A stretch of 18,171 nt of DNA from an uncultured Eubacteriales bacterium (GCA_902492005.1 CABUJV010000040.1:1-18171); one strand, 5' to 3'; shown: positions 1-6,561, numbered from the stretch's first letter. The notes: generated from the letters alone by a model not told the origin. Numbers and translations are program-made.

Positions 1-226
1 CGTAGGTGGTCTGGTTGAAGGACTGGTCGGTGATGTCGCCGTAGTCGGTGATCATCGCCACGCTGAAATCCGCGGCGGCGGGAGTGGTCTCGGCCGGAGC
101 GCTCTCCGTGGGAGCGGGCTGAGAGGCGGAGGGGGAGGGGCTGGCGGTGCTGCCGCCGCAGGCCGCCAGGGCAAAGACCATGGACAGGGAGAGAAGCAGC
201 GCGACAAGTTTCTTGGAATTCTTCAA
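1..226 (-). CDS. BMP-family ABC transporter substrate-binding lipoprotein, N-terminal part (runs off the left edge)
   Basis: Only the first 75 codons are present. The protein begins with a lysine-rich n-region, a hydrophobic stretch and a lipobox ending at Cys23 (ALAAC), so it should be a lipid-anchored extracytoplasmic protein. A Ser/Ala/Pro/Thr-rich linker follows, then the segment FSVAMITDYGDITDQSFNQ, which matches the start of the BMP/Med fold (typical form: VTD.GGI.DKSFNQ). Members bind nucleosides or related ligands for an ABC importer. The start is a TTG codon at 226, chosen because an AAAGGAAGG ribosome site lies about 10 nt upstream and the lysines and signal helix follow directly; no ATG in frame gives a complete signal peptide. 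It has its own promoter (320-348) and a foldable leader. The ligand cannot be told from this fragment. Confidence 0.8.
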   Translation of the reverse strand, partial: MKNSKKLVALLLSLSMVFALAACGGSTASPSPSASQPAPTESAPAETTPAAADFSVAMITDYGDITDQSFNQTTY

Positions 227-254
227 GCTGATCTACCTTCCTTTCAAGATAATG

Positions 255-311
255 GCCTGGCGCGGGGCACAATCCTTACCTTCCGTCCGTTGTGGCTCCG
301 TTCTTCCAGGC
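255..311 (-). promoter_or_regulatory. Foldable 5' leader of the BMP lipoprotein gene (candidate cis-regulatory RNA)
   Basis: In the transcript starting near position 313, GCCUGG (311-306) can pair with CCAGGC (260-255). Inside this, CACAA (294-290) can pair with UUGUG (272-268), extended by CGGAG (300-296) opposite CCCCG (267-263) with one mismatch and a bulged C. The apical loop is about 17 nt and purine-rich. The element ends about 29 nt before the TTG start. I do not recognise a known riboswitch consensus in it, so calling it regulatory is inference. Confidence 0.35.
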
Positions 312-319
312 ACGGGCCC

Positions 320-348
320 ATTATAACGCAATTTTTACCTAAGCGCAA
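320..348 (-). promoter_or_regulatory. Sigma-A type promoter for the BMP lipoprotein gene
   Basis: On the minus strand, TTGCGC (348-343) and a perfect TATAAT (325-320) are separated by exactly 17 nt. Predicted transcription start is near 313, giving a leader of about 87 nt. The rest of the 227-452 gap shows no other gene and no convincing terminator for proB, so read-through from proB into this gene is possible. Confidence 0.8.
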
Positions 349-452
349 CCGATATTTCATCTTTATCACCGAAAGTTTACAAGAATGTTTCCAAAGTGTT
401 AATCGGCCGCGGTCAAACGCCGTTGGGGAGGGTTTGAATGTATTGCGCTGTT

Positions 453-1259
453 TCAAACAAGCCCTCGTTTTCCTGCAAATAAAGTGCCTGCCTTGTTGCC
501 TCTCACGATTTCATATAATGTTTCCGGCGCTTTTCCGTTTGTGATAATGGTATCTATTCCCTGCACGGTGGCTAACTCGGCGGCCCGGAGCTTTGTTTTC
601 ATGCCGCCCGTTCCGCGCCTTGAGCCTGCGCCGCCTGCAAGCGCATACACTTTTTCGTCAATCTTCTCGATCCGGCGGATCAGGTTTGCATTTGGATACA
701 GCCGCGGATCTGCGTCATACAGACCGTTTATATCAGACAAAATGATGAGCTGCTTTGCTCGGCATAGAACCGCAACAACAGCCGAAAGCATATCGTTATC
801 CCCAAACAGCCTGTCCTCCGATTCGATCTCGGTGTAGCTTACGGAATCATTTTCATTGACTACGGGAATAATGCCCATTTCCAACAGGGCATTGAATGTA
901 TTAATCAAATTTTCTTTCTTTTCCTCCTGCTCCATATCTTCCGCATTCAGCAGAATTTGAGCGATTGTCTTGTCATAATCGTTGAAAAACTTGTCATACA
1001 GATACATAATGCTGCATTGCCCTACTGCTGCAGCCGCCTGTTTCATTCGCATACTGGAAGGGTGTTCTTTCATGTTCAGCTTATGCGTTCCAACGGCAAT
1101 CGCACCGGAAGATACCAAAATCACTTCATACCCCATGTTTTGAAGATCGGACAGGACGCACGCAAGACGGTCAAAAGAGCGAAGATCGCTTTTTCCCATT
1201 TCATTTGTGAGCGTGGAAGTCCCTGCTTTTACAACGATTCGGTTTTGATAAAGTCCCAT
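453..1259 (-). CDS. proB: Glutamate 5-kinase, short form without PUA domain
   Basis: Amino-acid-kinase-fold enzyme that phosphorylates glutamate to gamma-glutamyl phosphate, the first step of proline synthesis, in the cytoplasm. Visible motifs are VVKAGTSTLT (residues 9-18), VSSGAIAVG, KQAAAAVGQ, NENDSVS, FGDNDMLSA, the nucleotide-binding SDINGLYDADPR and GTGGMKTKLRAA. The product is 268 residues, the length of the kinase domain alone; the C-terminal PUA domain of E. coli-type ProB is absent, as in some other bacteria. The start at 1259 is preferred over the longer frame because a GAGGTG ribosome site sits 5-6 nt upstream and the extra nine residues resemble no ProB. It begins 1 nt after the stop of the upstream deacylase-like gene, so translation is probably coupled. 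No proA follows. Base composition is much lower in GC than the flanks, pointing to separate ancestry. Confidence 0.9.
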   Translation of the reverse strand: MGLYQNRIVVKAGTSTLTNEMGKSDLRSFDRLACVLSDLQNMGYEVILVSSGAIAVGTHKLNMKEHPSSMRMKQAAAAVGQCSIMYLYDKFFNDYDKTIAQILLNAEDMEQEEKKENLINTFNALLEMGIIPVVNENDSVSYTEIESEDRLFGDNDMLSAVVAVLCRAKQLIILSDINGLYDADPRLYPNANLIRRIEKIDEKVYALAGGAGSRRGTGGMKTKLRAAELATVQGIDTIITNGKAPETLYEIVRGNKAGTLFAGKRGLV

Positions 1260-1260
1260 A

Positions 1261-1800
1261 TCACACCTCAATGACGGACAGGGCATGATTGGTAAACGGC
1301 AGGAATTTCCTGCAAATATCCTCTGTCTGCACTTTCATATATCCCGTTGTCGTCCCGTCGCTGCACCCATACCATTTTTCTGCCAGCACTTCTTGATCGA
1401 AAACAATCCGTACTTTGTTTTCTCTGTCCAACAGGCTGCTGAAAACGGTTGCCGCACCGATTTTTGTGCCGAGCATCGTTTCCATTTGCTCTGCGGGGGC
1501 AAAAGAAACGCGGGCAACACCTAACGCATTGCTGAAGTCCTTAGAACGAAACGGCTTGCTGCCGACGGTAATAAACAAATAAAAATCGGTCTGCTGCCGA
1601 TTGCAGAGAAACAGCGTTTTTACCATGTTCATGTCCAGTTTTTCATCAATGGCGGCACAATCCTCCATTGTAATCGCTTCGTCGGTATCCACGCGCTCAA
1701 AAGGGATTTGAAGCTTTTCCAGCGCCTCATAGACGTTTTTCTGAAGCTGTGTCTGAAAATGACCGGGGGCTTCGGTTTGAATTTCACTTACATAAAACAT
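1261..1800 (-). CDS. YbaK/ProX-type prolyl-tRNA deacylase-like protein
   Basis: A 179-residue protein of the YbaK/ProRS-associated (INS-like) editing-domain family. The known role of the ProX branch is in-trans hydrolysis of mischarged alanyl-tRNA(Pro); relatives such as PrdX act as proline-responsive regulators. Supporting segments are DEAITMEDCAAIDEKLDMNMVKTLFLCN with the conserved Lys, the central SKDFSNALGVARVSFAPAEQ, the KIGAATVFSSLLD strand-turn (family form: PGSVTPFGL) and a final WYGCSDGTTTGYMKV. In that last segment many relatives have HPN..T; here it reads SDG, so activity may be altered. It is the first gene of a two-gene unit with proB (stop and next start 1 nt apart) and is divergent from the LysR gene, which probably controls it. 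The ATG at 1800 has AGGAG at about 12 nt, a rather long spacing. Whether it edits tRNA or senses proline cannot be decided here. Confidence 0.8.
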   Translation of the reverse strand: MFYVSEIQTEAPGHFQTQLQKNVYEALEKLQIPFERVDTDEAITMEDCAAIDEKLDMNMVKTLFLCNRQQTDFYLFITVGSKPFRSKDFSNALGVARVSFAPAEQMETMLGTKIGAATVFSSLLDRENKVRIVFDQEVLAEKWYGCSDGTTTGYMKVQTEDICRKFLPFTNHALSVIEV

Positions 1801-1819
1801 TTTGTGCTCACGCTCCTGC

Positions 1820-1848
1820 TTGACTTTTTTGCCCGTTCAGTTTACCAT
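1820..1848 (+). promoter_or_regulatory. Candidate sigma-A promoter for the LysR-family gene
   Basis: TTGACT (1820-1825) and TACCAT (1843-1848) are 17 nt apart. The predicted start, near 1855, would place the inverted repeat at 1875-1897 inside the early transcribed region, consistent with autorepression. It overlaps the opposite-facing candidate promoter at 1839-1866. Confidence 0.5.
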
Positions 1849-1866
1849 GTTTCTTGCGATTACAAA
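1839..1866 (-). promoter_or_regulatory. Candidate promoter for the deacylase-like/proB unit
   Basis: On the minus strand TTTGTA (1866-1861) and TAAACT (1844-1839) are 16 nt apart, a weak match of the kind expected for an activator-dependent promoter. The inverted repeat at 1875-1897 is centred roughly 54 nt upstream of the predicted start near 1832, the usual window for LysR-type activation. Confidence 0.4.
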
Positions 1867-1874
1867 AGCAAATG

Positions 1875-1897
1875 TTTATCATAGAAATCATGATAAA
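1875..1897. promoter_or_regulatory. Perfect inverted repeat, probable LysR-type operator
   Basis: TTTATCAT (1875-1882) and ATGATAAA (1890-1897) are exact reverse complements separated by 7 nt. The arm and spacer geometry fits LysR-type binding sites, and it lies between a divergent LysR gene and its likely target. The sequence is seen directly; the binding is inferred. Confidence 0.6.
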
Positions 1898-1924
1898 ATC
1901 AGATAAATCAAGCAGGGCGGCAGC

Positions 1925-2845
1925 ATGGATATGAATATTCAAAAATATATGGCGTTTGTCAAGACGGTCGAGTATGGCAGCTTCACAAAAGCCGCTGTGA
2001 TATTAAATTACTCTCAATCGGGCATGAGCCGTATGATTAACGATTTGGAAAAAGAATGGAAAGTCGTCTTGTTGGAAAGAGGAAAATCCGGCGTAAAGCT
2101 GACAAGCGACGGAATGAAGCTGCTTCCTCATGCAAAAAGCGTCTGCATGGAATATGAAAAGCTGCAAATGGAAGTGGACGAGTTGAACGGTCTGCAATCG
2201 GGGCTGATCCGTATCGGCACATTTTCCAGTGTGGCAACCCATTGGCTCCCGAACATCATCAGAGAATTTCAAAAGGCATATCCGAACATCGATTATGAGC
2301 TGCTGCTTGGCGATTATACCGAAATTGAAGAATGGATACTGAACGGACGTGTCGATTGCGGCTTCTTGCGTTTGCCGGTCCGTTCCGACTCTGAAACCAT
2401 TTTTTTGGAGCAGGACAGACTGCTTGCCATTCTACCGGAAAATCATTCTTTGACGCACCTTGAGAAAGTCCCTGTCGCGGCCCTTTGTGACGAGCCGTTT
2501 ATGCTCTTGGAAAAAGGCGCAAAAACAGAGGTGTCAGAAATCTTTGAACGCTGTAACCTAACGCCTAACGTGCATTTTACAACATGGGATGATTATGCGA
2601 TTATGTCAATGGTGGAAAGCGGTCTCGGTATCAGCATTTTACCGGAATTGATTTTGAAGCGTGTGCCATATCGAATTGTCGCAAAGGAATTGGATGTGCC
2701 TGCATACCGAAAAATCGGAATTGCTCTGCGGAGTAAAAAGACCGCTTCGCTTGCGGTGAAACGGTTTTTGGAATATCTCCCATACCGTGATGATTGCGGG
2801 CAGGAGCAGGAAGAACAGGCAGAACATACGGTCTTTGCTCCATAG
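1925..2845 (+). CDS. LysR-family transcriptional regulator
   Basis: A 306-residue protein of usual family length. The N-terminal winged helix-turn-helix is clear (about residues 5-65: FVKTVEYGSFTKAAVILNYS, QSGMSRMINDLEKEW, LLERGKSGVKLTSDG). It is followed by a periplasmic-binding-like effector domain (from about residue 90: GLIRIGTFSSVATHWLP, then ESGLGISILPEL near residue 220). It is transcribed away from the deacylase/proB pair with a perfect inverted repeat between them, so it is expected to control that pair and itself. The effector may be proline or a related amino acid, by context only. A start at the second ATG (1931) is equally possible, since the AGGGCGG site is better spaced for it. 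The gene shares the low GC of the island; a sampled line (2041-2100) has 25 of 60 G/C, against 43 of 60 in deoC (3001-3060). Confidence 0.92.
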   Translation: MDMNIQKYMAFVKTVEYGSFTKAAVILNYSQSGMSRMINDLEKEWKVVLLERGKSGVKLTSDGMKLLPHAKSVCMEYEKLQMEVDELNGLQSGLIRIGTFSSVATHWLPNIIREFQKAYPNIDYELLLGDYTEIEEWILNGRVDCGFLRLPVRSDSETIFLEQDRLLAILPENHSLTHLEKVPVAALCDEPFMLLEKGAKTEVSEIFERCNLTPNVHFTTWDDYAIMSMVESGLGISILPELILKRVPYRIVAKELDVPAYRKIGIALRSKKTASLAVKRFLEYLPYRDDCGQEQEEQAEHTVFAP

Positions 2846-2850
2846 CGTGC

Positions 2851-2888
2851 AAAAGGTCGAAACGGCATAGCCGAAGCTACGCCGTTTC
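2851..2888 (-). terminator. UUCG-tetraloop hairpin, terminator of the MBL-DUF362-deoC operon
   Basis: Read on the minus strand, 2888-2876 pairs with 2871-2859: a 13-bp stem (one G-U pair) closed by the very stable C(UUCG)G tetraloop. The tail is GACCTTTT, so the U-run is short and slightly displaced. It lies about 60 nt past the deoC stop. On the plus strand the stem has an A-C mismatch, so it suits deoC better than the LysR gene, though it may help both. It also marks the right edge of the low-GC island. Confidence 0.7.
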
Positions 2889-2951
2889 CGAAAAGATCTC
2901 TCCTATTGTCGCATGCGTGCCGCCTCAGCGCGGAGCCGGTTTCGACTGTTT

Positions 2952-3617
2952 TCAGTACCCTTCGCCCTGCTGGCCTTTTACCAGCTTGACGATGCGGGAG
3001 GTCCCCAGGCGGTCCGCGCCCAGGGCCAGGAAATCCTCCGCGTCCTGCATGGAGGCGATGCCGCCGGCGGCCTTGATTTTTACGTTGGGGCCCACGTGCC
3101 GGGCGAACAGCGCCACGTCCTCCCGGGTGGCTCCCCCGGTGGAAAAGCCGGTGGAGGTCTTGATATAGTCCGCCCCGGAGGCGGTGACCAGTTCGCACAG
3201 CTTGATCTTCTCCGCCTCGGTCAGCAGGCAGGTCTCCACAATGACCTTCAGAATGCGGCCCTGACAGGAGGCTTTGACCGCCTTAATCTCGTCCAGGATG
3301 GCGTCCCAGCGCTGGTCCTTGGCCCAGCCGATGTTGATGACCATGTCAATCTCGTCGGCGCCGTTGCGGATGGCGTCCTCGGTTTCAAAAACCTTTACTG
3401 CTGTGGTGGAATAGCCGTTGGGGAAGCCGATGACCGTGCAGATCTTCAGGCTGTTGCCCACATACTCGGCGCAGGCCTTCACGTAGGCGGCGGGAATGCA
3501 GATGGAGGCGCAGCTGTATTTTTTCCCGTCGTCGCAGACCTCTTTGATCTGCGCCCAGGTGGACTCCTGCTTCAGCAGGGTATGATCGCAGTGAGCCAGA
3601 ATTTCCTTGACATCCAT
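2952..3617 (-). CDS. deoC: Deoxyribose-phosphate aldolase
   Basis: Cleaves 2-deoxyribose 5-phosphate to glyceraldehyde 3-phosphate and acetaldehyde, letting cells use deoxynucleosides as carbon sources. The 221-residue TIM-barrel has the family landmarks: DHTLLK near the start, GFPNG (64-68), ADEIDMVIN with the catalytic Asp91, IKTSTGF with the Schiff-base Lys153, and KIKAAGGI with the proton-relay Lys182. The start at 3617 is chosen because AAAGGA lies about 8 nt upstream; the two in-frame ATGs six and three codons earlier have no such site. It is the last gene of a unit with the DUF362 and MBL genes (63-nt gap, no terminator between). A BMP-family, possibly nucleoside-binding lipoprotein lies 2.7 kb downstream across the low-GC island. 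Confidence 0.95.
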   Translation of the reverse strand: MDVKEILAHCDHTLLKQESTWAQIKEVCDDGKKYSCASICIPAAYVKACAEYVGNSLKICTVIGFPNGYSTTAVKVFETEDAIRNGADEIDMVINIGWAKDQRWDAILDEIKAVKASCQGRILKVIVETCLLTEAEKIKLCELVTASGADYIKTSTGFSTGGATREDVALFARHVGPNVKIKAAGGIASMQDAEDFLALGADRLGTSRIVKLVKGQQGEGY

Positions 3618-3680
3618 AGTCGTCATCCTTTCCATAACCCGTTTTCCTTGATGGGGCTCGTCACAGGAGCCGCAGATTCC

Positions 3681-4805
3681 TTACAGACGGATCAGCTCGT
3701 AGTCCCGGCTGCCCAGGCCGATCTTCTCGGCGTGCTCCAGACAGCTTTTCCATTCGGTGTCCGGCGTGGTGTTGCAGAAATGGTCGTGCTGATCCACAAA
3801 CCCCTCCTCGTGCATCCGCTGGTCCAGCAGACTGCCGGGGATGGGGTCCAGCTTCAGGCAGGCGTCCACGCAGGCCTGATCCAGCGCCACCGGGTCGAAG
3901 GAGGCGAACATGCCCACATCCGGCAGGATGGGGATGTCGCTCTCGCCGTGGCAGTCGCAGTAGGGAGAGATGTCCTGAACCAGGCTGATGTGGAAGGCGG
4001 GCCGCCCGTCCACCACCGCCTTGGCGTACTCCGCCATCTTGCGGTTGAGCTCGCCGTTGGCGCTGTCATCGGGGCTGAAGATGGCGTCAAAATTGCACAC
4101 GCCGATGCAGCGGCCGCAGCCTACGCACTTTTCATAGTCGATGGCCGCCCGCTTGTCCTCGCCGTAGGAGATGGCGTCCTGGCCGCAGTGGTGGCTGCAC
4201 ACCCGGCAGCCCACGCAGCGGCGCTTGCTCACCCGGGGCTTGCCCGCCGCGTGCTGCTCCATCTTGCCCCGGCGGCTGCCGCAGCCCATGCCGATGTTCT
4301 TGATCGCCCCGCCGAAGCCGGTGGCCTCATGGCCTTTGAAGTGGGTCAGGCTGATGAACACGTCGGCGTCCATCACGGCCTTGCCGATCTTGGCGGTCTG
4401 GACGTATTCCCCGCCCTGGACCGGCACCTCCACATCATCGGTCCCCCGCAGGCCGTCACCAATGACGATCTGGCAGCCGGTGGACATGGGAGAAAACCCG
4501 TTTTCATAGGCGGCGTCCAGATGCTCCAGGGCGTTCTTCCGCCGCCCGGCGTAGAGGGTGTTGCAGTCGGTGAGGAAGGGCACGCCTCCCCGCTCCTTCA
4601 CCAGATCGGCCACCACCTTGGCGTAGTTGGGGCGCAGGAAGGTCAGGTTGCCCGGCTCTCCAAAGTGCATCTTGACGGCCACCAGCTTGCGCTGGAAGTC
4701 CATCTCCTCCATGCCCGCCTTCCGGATCAGCCGGTCCAGCTTTTTCAGCACGCTGGTCCCCACCGGCGCGCGAAAATCGTCAAAATATACCTTTGCCTTT
4801 TCCAT
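3681..4805 (-). CDS. DUF362-family protein with two [4Fe-4S] ferredoxin motifs
   Basis: A 374-residue cytoplasmic iron-sulfur protein. The DUF362 region occupies about residues 1-185 and continues after 255, with conserved pieces KMHFGEPGN, TGCQIVIGDGL and the hallmark THFKGHEATGFGGAIKNIGMG. Inserted between is a ferredoxin module with two canonical clusters: Cys197-x2-Cys200-x2-Cys203-x3-Cys207 and Cys227-x2-Cys230-x2-Cys233-x3-Cys237. This layout is common in anaerobic bacteria and archaea, but no reaction is firmly established for the family; an electron-transfer or maturation role is a guess. The start at 4805 has a GAGGAA site about 9 nt upstream. The gene lies 45 nt after the MBL gene and 63 nt before deoC, so all three are probably co-transcribed. 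Confidence 0.9.
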   Translation of the reverse strand: MEKAKVYFDDFRAPVGTSVLKKLDRLIRKAGMEEMDFQRKLVAVKMHFGEPGNLTFLRPNYAKVVADLVKERGGVPFLTDCNTLYAGRRKNALEHLDAAYENGFSPMSTGCQIVIGDGLRGTDDVEVPVQGGEYVQTAKIGKAVMDADVFISLTHFKGHEATGFGGAIKNIGMGCGSRRGKMEQHAAGKPRVSKRRCVGCRVCSHHCGQDAISYGEDKRAAIDYEKCVGCGRCIGVCNFDAIFSPDDSANGELNRKMAEYAKAVVDGRPAFHISLVQDISPYCDCHGESDIPILPDVGMFASFDPVALDQACVDACLKLDPIPGSLLDQRMHEEGFVDQHDHFCNTTPDTEWKSCLEHAEKIGLGSRDYELIRL

Positions 4806-4850
4806 GGGTGTCGTTCCTCACTTTCGTGTTTCTGCCGTCCGGCGGAGCCG

Positions 4851-5843
4851 TCAGCAGGGATAATACCGCAGCAGGCCCTCTCCGTCCGGCTCGTCCCGGA
4901 TCATACCCCTGCGCTTGAGATAGTCCATATGGGAGGCGCACTCCCCTACGGCAAACCATTTCTGGGCAAGAGGAAAATTCTCCCAGGAGTTGGCCCGGAT
5001 CTTCCAGGTCATGTGCCCCGCCAGAAAGTAGGCGGTGCTGCCTGGGTATTTCTTTACCACCTCCAGCGCCTCGGCCAGACGGTGCTCGTGGTGGGACAGC
5101 AGGTCGTCGATACGGGCCTTGAAGTCCCCCCTCCCCCGGTGCCCGGGCAGGGGGAGGGCCACATCGTAGGCCCGAATGGCCCGCAGGCTGTCCAGATAGT
5201 TCCCAAGGGAGTCGTCCACGCCCTCCCAGTTGGTGATATTGGGGGTAATGTCAAAAAGGACATGGTCCCCCAGCAGCATGGCCCCTTCCTCCTCCAACCA
5301 GTAGCACATCTGGCCCGGGGTGTGCCCGGGGACCTGGATGCACCGGAGCCGGTAGCCGCCGCACGTGATGACGTCGCCGTCAAACAGGCTTTTGTAGTTG
5401 TCCGTCACCGGCGGGGCCATGGTGACGGCCGGGTTGGACTTACCTTCCGCGGACAGCTCCTCCTGGGTAAAGCCCTGGGCCCGGCGCAGAAGGGTCTTGG
5501 GGTTCCCGCCGCCGTGAAGCTGGGCCTGAGCATACTTCTCCAGCAGCTTCCGGTCTATGTCGCTGACGTAGATGTGCCGCCCCTCCCCCGTGGCTACCTC
5601 GGCGGACAGTCCGGAATGGTCGGAGTGCAGGTGGGTCAGCAGCACGTCGGTCTCCTCCGGATGGACGCCCAGCTCCCGCAGCCCGGCAAACAGCGCCTGG
5701 CGGCAGGGCTCCTGGCGAAAGCCGGTGTCCACCACCAGCGTCCGATCGCTCCCCTTGATGACATAGCTGTTGAGTTCCTTCAGCGGATTTCCCGGCAGGG
5801 GCACCGGGATCCGGTAGAGGTTCTTCCGTATTTCTTCCAGCAT
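4851..5843 (-). CDS. MBL-fold metallo-hydrolase
   Basis: A 330-residue metallo-beta-lactamase-fold protein. The metal-binding signature is THLHSDHSG (His71, His73, Asp75, His76), with later ligand regions VPGHTPGQMCYW, LLGDHVLFD and LPLPGHRGRGD. The C-terminal part beyond about residue 240 (SHHEHRLAEAL...) resembles the extra helical domain of the larger MBL subfamily that includes beta-lactamase-like protein 2 (LACTB2) and many clostridial hydrolases. The substrate is unknown; thioester or phosphodiester hydrolysis are options. The start at 5843 follows a strong GAGGAGG site (6 nt); an upstream in-frame extension to 5942 crosses the promoter and is rejected. It is first in the unit with DUF362 and deoC. 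A 6-2-6 AT-rich inverted repeat at 5866-5879 overlaps the likely -10. Confidence 0.9.
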   Translation of the reverse strand: MLEEIRKNLYRIPVPLPGNPLKELNSYVIKGSDRTLVVDTGFRQEPCRQALFAGLRELGVHPEETDVLLTHLHSDHSGLSAEVATGEGRHIYVSDIDRKLLEKYAQAQLHGGGNPKTLLRRAQGFTQEELSAEGKSNPAVTMAPPVTDNYKSLFDGDVITCGGYRLRCIQVPGHTPGQMCYWLEEEGAMLLGDHVLFDITPNITNWEGVDDSLGNYLDSLRAIRAYDVALPLPGHRGRGDFKARIDDLLSHHEHRLAEALEVVKKYPGSTAYFLAGHMTWKIRANSWENFPLAQKWFAVGECASHMDYLKRRGMIRDEPDGEGLLRYYPC

Positions 5844-5865
5844 AGGGCCCTCCTCAAACTGTTTG

Positions 5866-5879
5866 TATAATGAATTATA
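5866..5879. promoter_or_regulatory. AT-rich inverted repeat and -10 region upstream of the MBL gene (PerR-box-like)
   Basis: TATAAT (5866-5871) and ATTATA (5874-5879) are exact reverse complements separated by 2 nt. Read on the minus strand this also gives a perfect TATAAT -10 hexamer (5879-5874), but I find no convincing -35 at 16-18 nt. The half-sites resemble the Bacillus PerR box (TTATAAT-N-ATTATAA), although that has a 1-nt spacer. A promoter here is likely; PerR control is speculative. Confidence 0.4.
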
Positions 5880-5940
5880 ATAGCATAGATTCTGCAAAAA
5901 GGAAAGCCCCGGATTGGCCCCACCTCTTCCGGAAGCGGGC

Positions 5941-5972
5941 AAAAAAAGGCCCGCGGCATCGCCGCGGGCCTT
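5941..5972 (-). terminator. Intrinsic terminator after rubrerythrin
   Basis: A perfect 12-bp GC-rich stem (5972-5961 with 5957-5946, 3-nt loop) runs into seven T residues on the minus strand (5947-5941). It begins about 14 nt after the rbr stop and insulates the MBL promoter from the oxidative-stress genes. Confidence 0.93.
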
Positions 5973-5985
5973 GAATGCTGCCGGC

Positions 5986-6519
5986 TTAATAGTTGTCGGC
6001 GTGAATCTCGAAGTAAGCCTGGGGATGACCGCAGACGGGGCACACGGCGGGAGCCTCCAGACCGTATTCCAGATGGCCGCAGTTGCGGCAGTACCAGACC
6101 TTGATGTCGGCCCGCTTGAAGACCTCGCTGTTGGAGAGGTTCTCGGCCAGCTTCATGTAGCGCTCCTCGTGGCTCTTCTCGATCTTGCCCACAGCGGCGA
6201 AAGCGTCGGCCAGAGCGTGGAAGCCCTCCTCCCGGGCGGTCTCGGACATTTCCTTATACATCTCGGTCCACTCTTCGTGCTCGCCCTCGGCGGCGGCAAT
6301 CAGGTTGGCGGCGGTGTCGCCGATGCCGCTGAGCGCCTTGAACCACAGCTTAGCGTGCTCCTTCTCGTTGCCGGCGGTCTCCTCAAAGATGGCCGCGATC
6401 TGCTCATAGCCCTCCTTGCGGGCCTTGCTGGCAAAGTAGGTGTACTTATTGCGGGCCATGGACTCCCCGGCAAATGCCTTCCAGAGATTGGCCTCGGTCC
6501 TGCTTCCCTTCAGTTCCAT
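5986..6519 (-). CDS. rbr: Rubrerythrin (non-haem di-iron peroxidase)
   Basis: Reduces hydrogen peroxide to water in anaerobes, using electrons from rubredoxin or NADH-linked donors. The 177-residue protein shows the full architecture: a four-helix ferritin-like di-iron domain with Glu19, Glu52-x2-His55, Glu93/Glu97 area and Glu114-x2-His117, followed by a C-terminal rubredoxin-like domain with Cys144-x2-Cys147 and Cys160-x2-Cys163. The start at 6519 has AAAGGAGC about 10 nt upstream. It is 42 nt downstream of the desulfoferrodoxin gene with no terminator between, so the two are likely one transcript ending at 5941-5972. Together they convert superoxide to peroxide to water without releasing oxygen. 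Confidence 0.96.
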   Translation of the reverse strand: MELKGSRTEANLWKAFAGESMARNKYTYFASKARKEGYEQIAAIFEETAGNEKEHAKLWFKALSGIGDTAANLIAAAEGEHEEWTEMYKEMSETAREEGFHALADAFAAVGKIEKSHEERYMKLAENLSNSEVFKRADIKVWYCRNCGHLEYGLEAPAVCPVCGHPQAYFEIHADNY

Positions 6520-6561
6520 ACGAAAACAGCTCCTTTTTGGATGAACGCTTGTCTTGCGCCG

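Noticed and set aside
227..452. Purine-type riboswitch upstream of the BMP gene
   Set aside because: The leader folds, but I do not find the conserved loop and junction sequences of the purine class; only a generic structured leader can be claimed.
1260..1286. Nine-residue N-terminal extension of ProB
   Set aside because: It overlaps the upstream gene, lacks a ribosome site and is not part of the kinase fold; the ATG at 1259 has a well-placed GAGGTG.
400..2900. Insertion sequence or integrative element
   Set aside because: Despite the GC shift, I see no transposase, integrase, terminal inverted repeats or target-site duplication at either edge.
2913..5870. A 985-codon open frame on the plus strand
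   Set aside because: It is antisense to deoC, the DUF362 gene and the MBL gene, all with clear family motifs and ribosome sites. Long antisense frames are expected at this GC content, and the translation is Gly/Ala/Val/His-rich with no domain.
5844..5942. 33-residue N-terminal extension of the MBL protein
   Set aside because: It crosses the AT-rich promoter region, while a strong GAGGAGG precedes the ATG at 5843.
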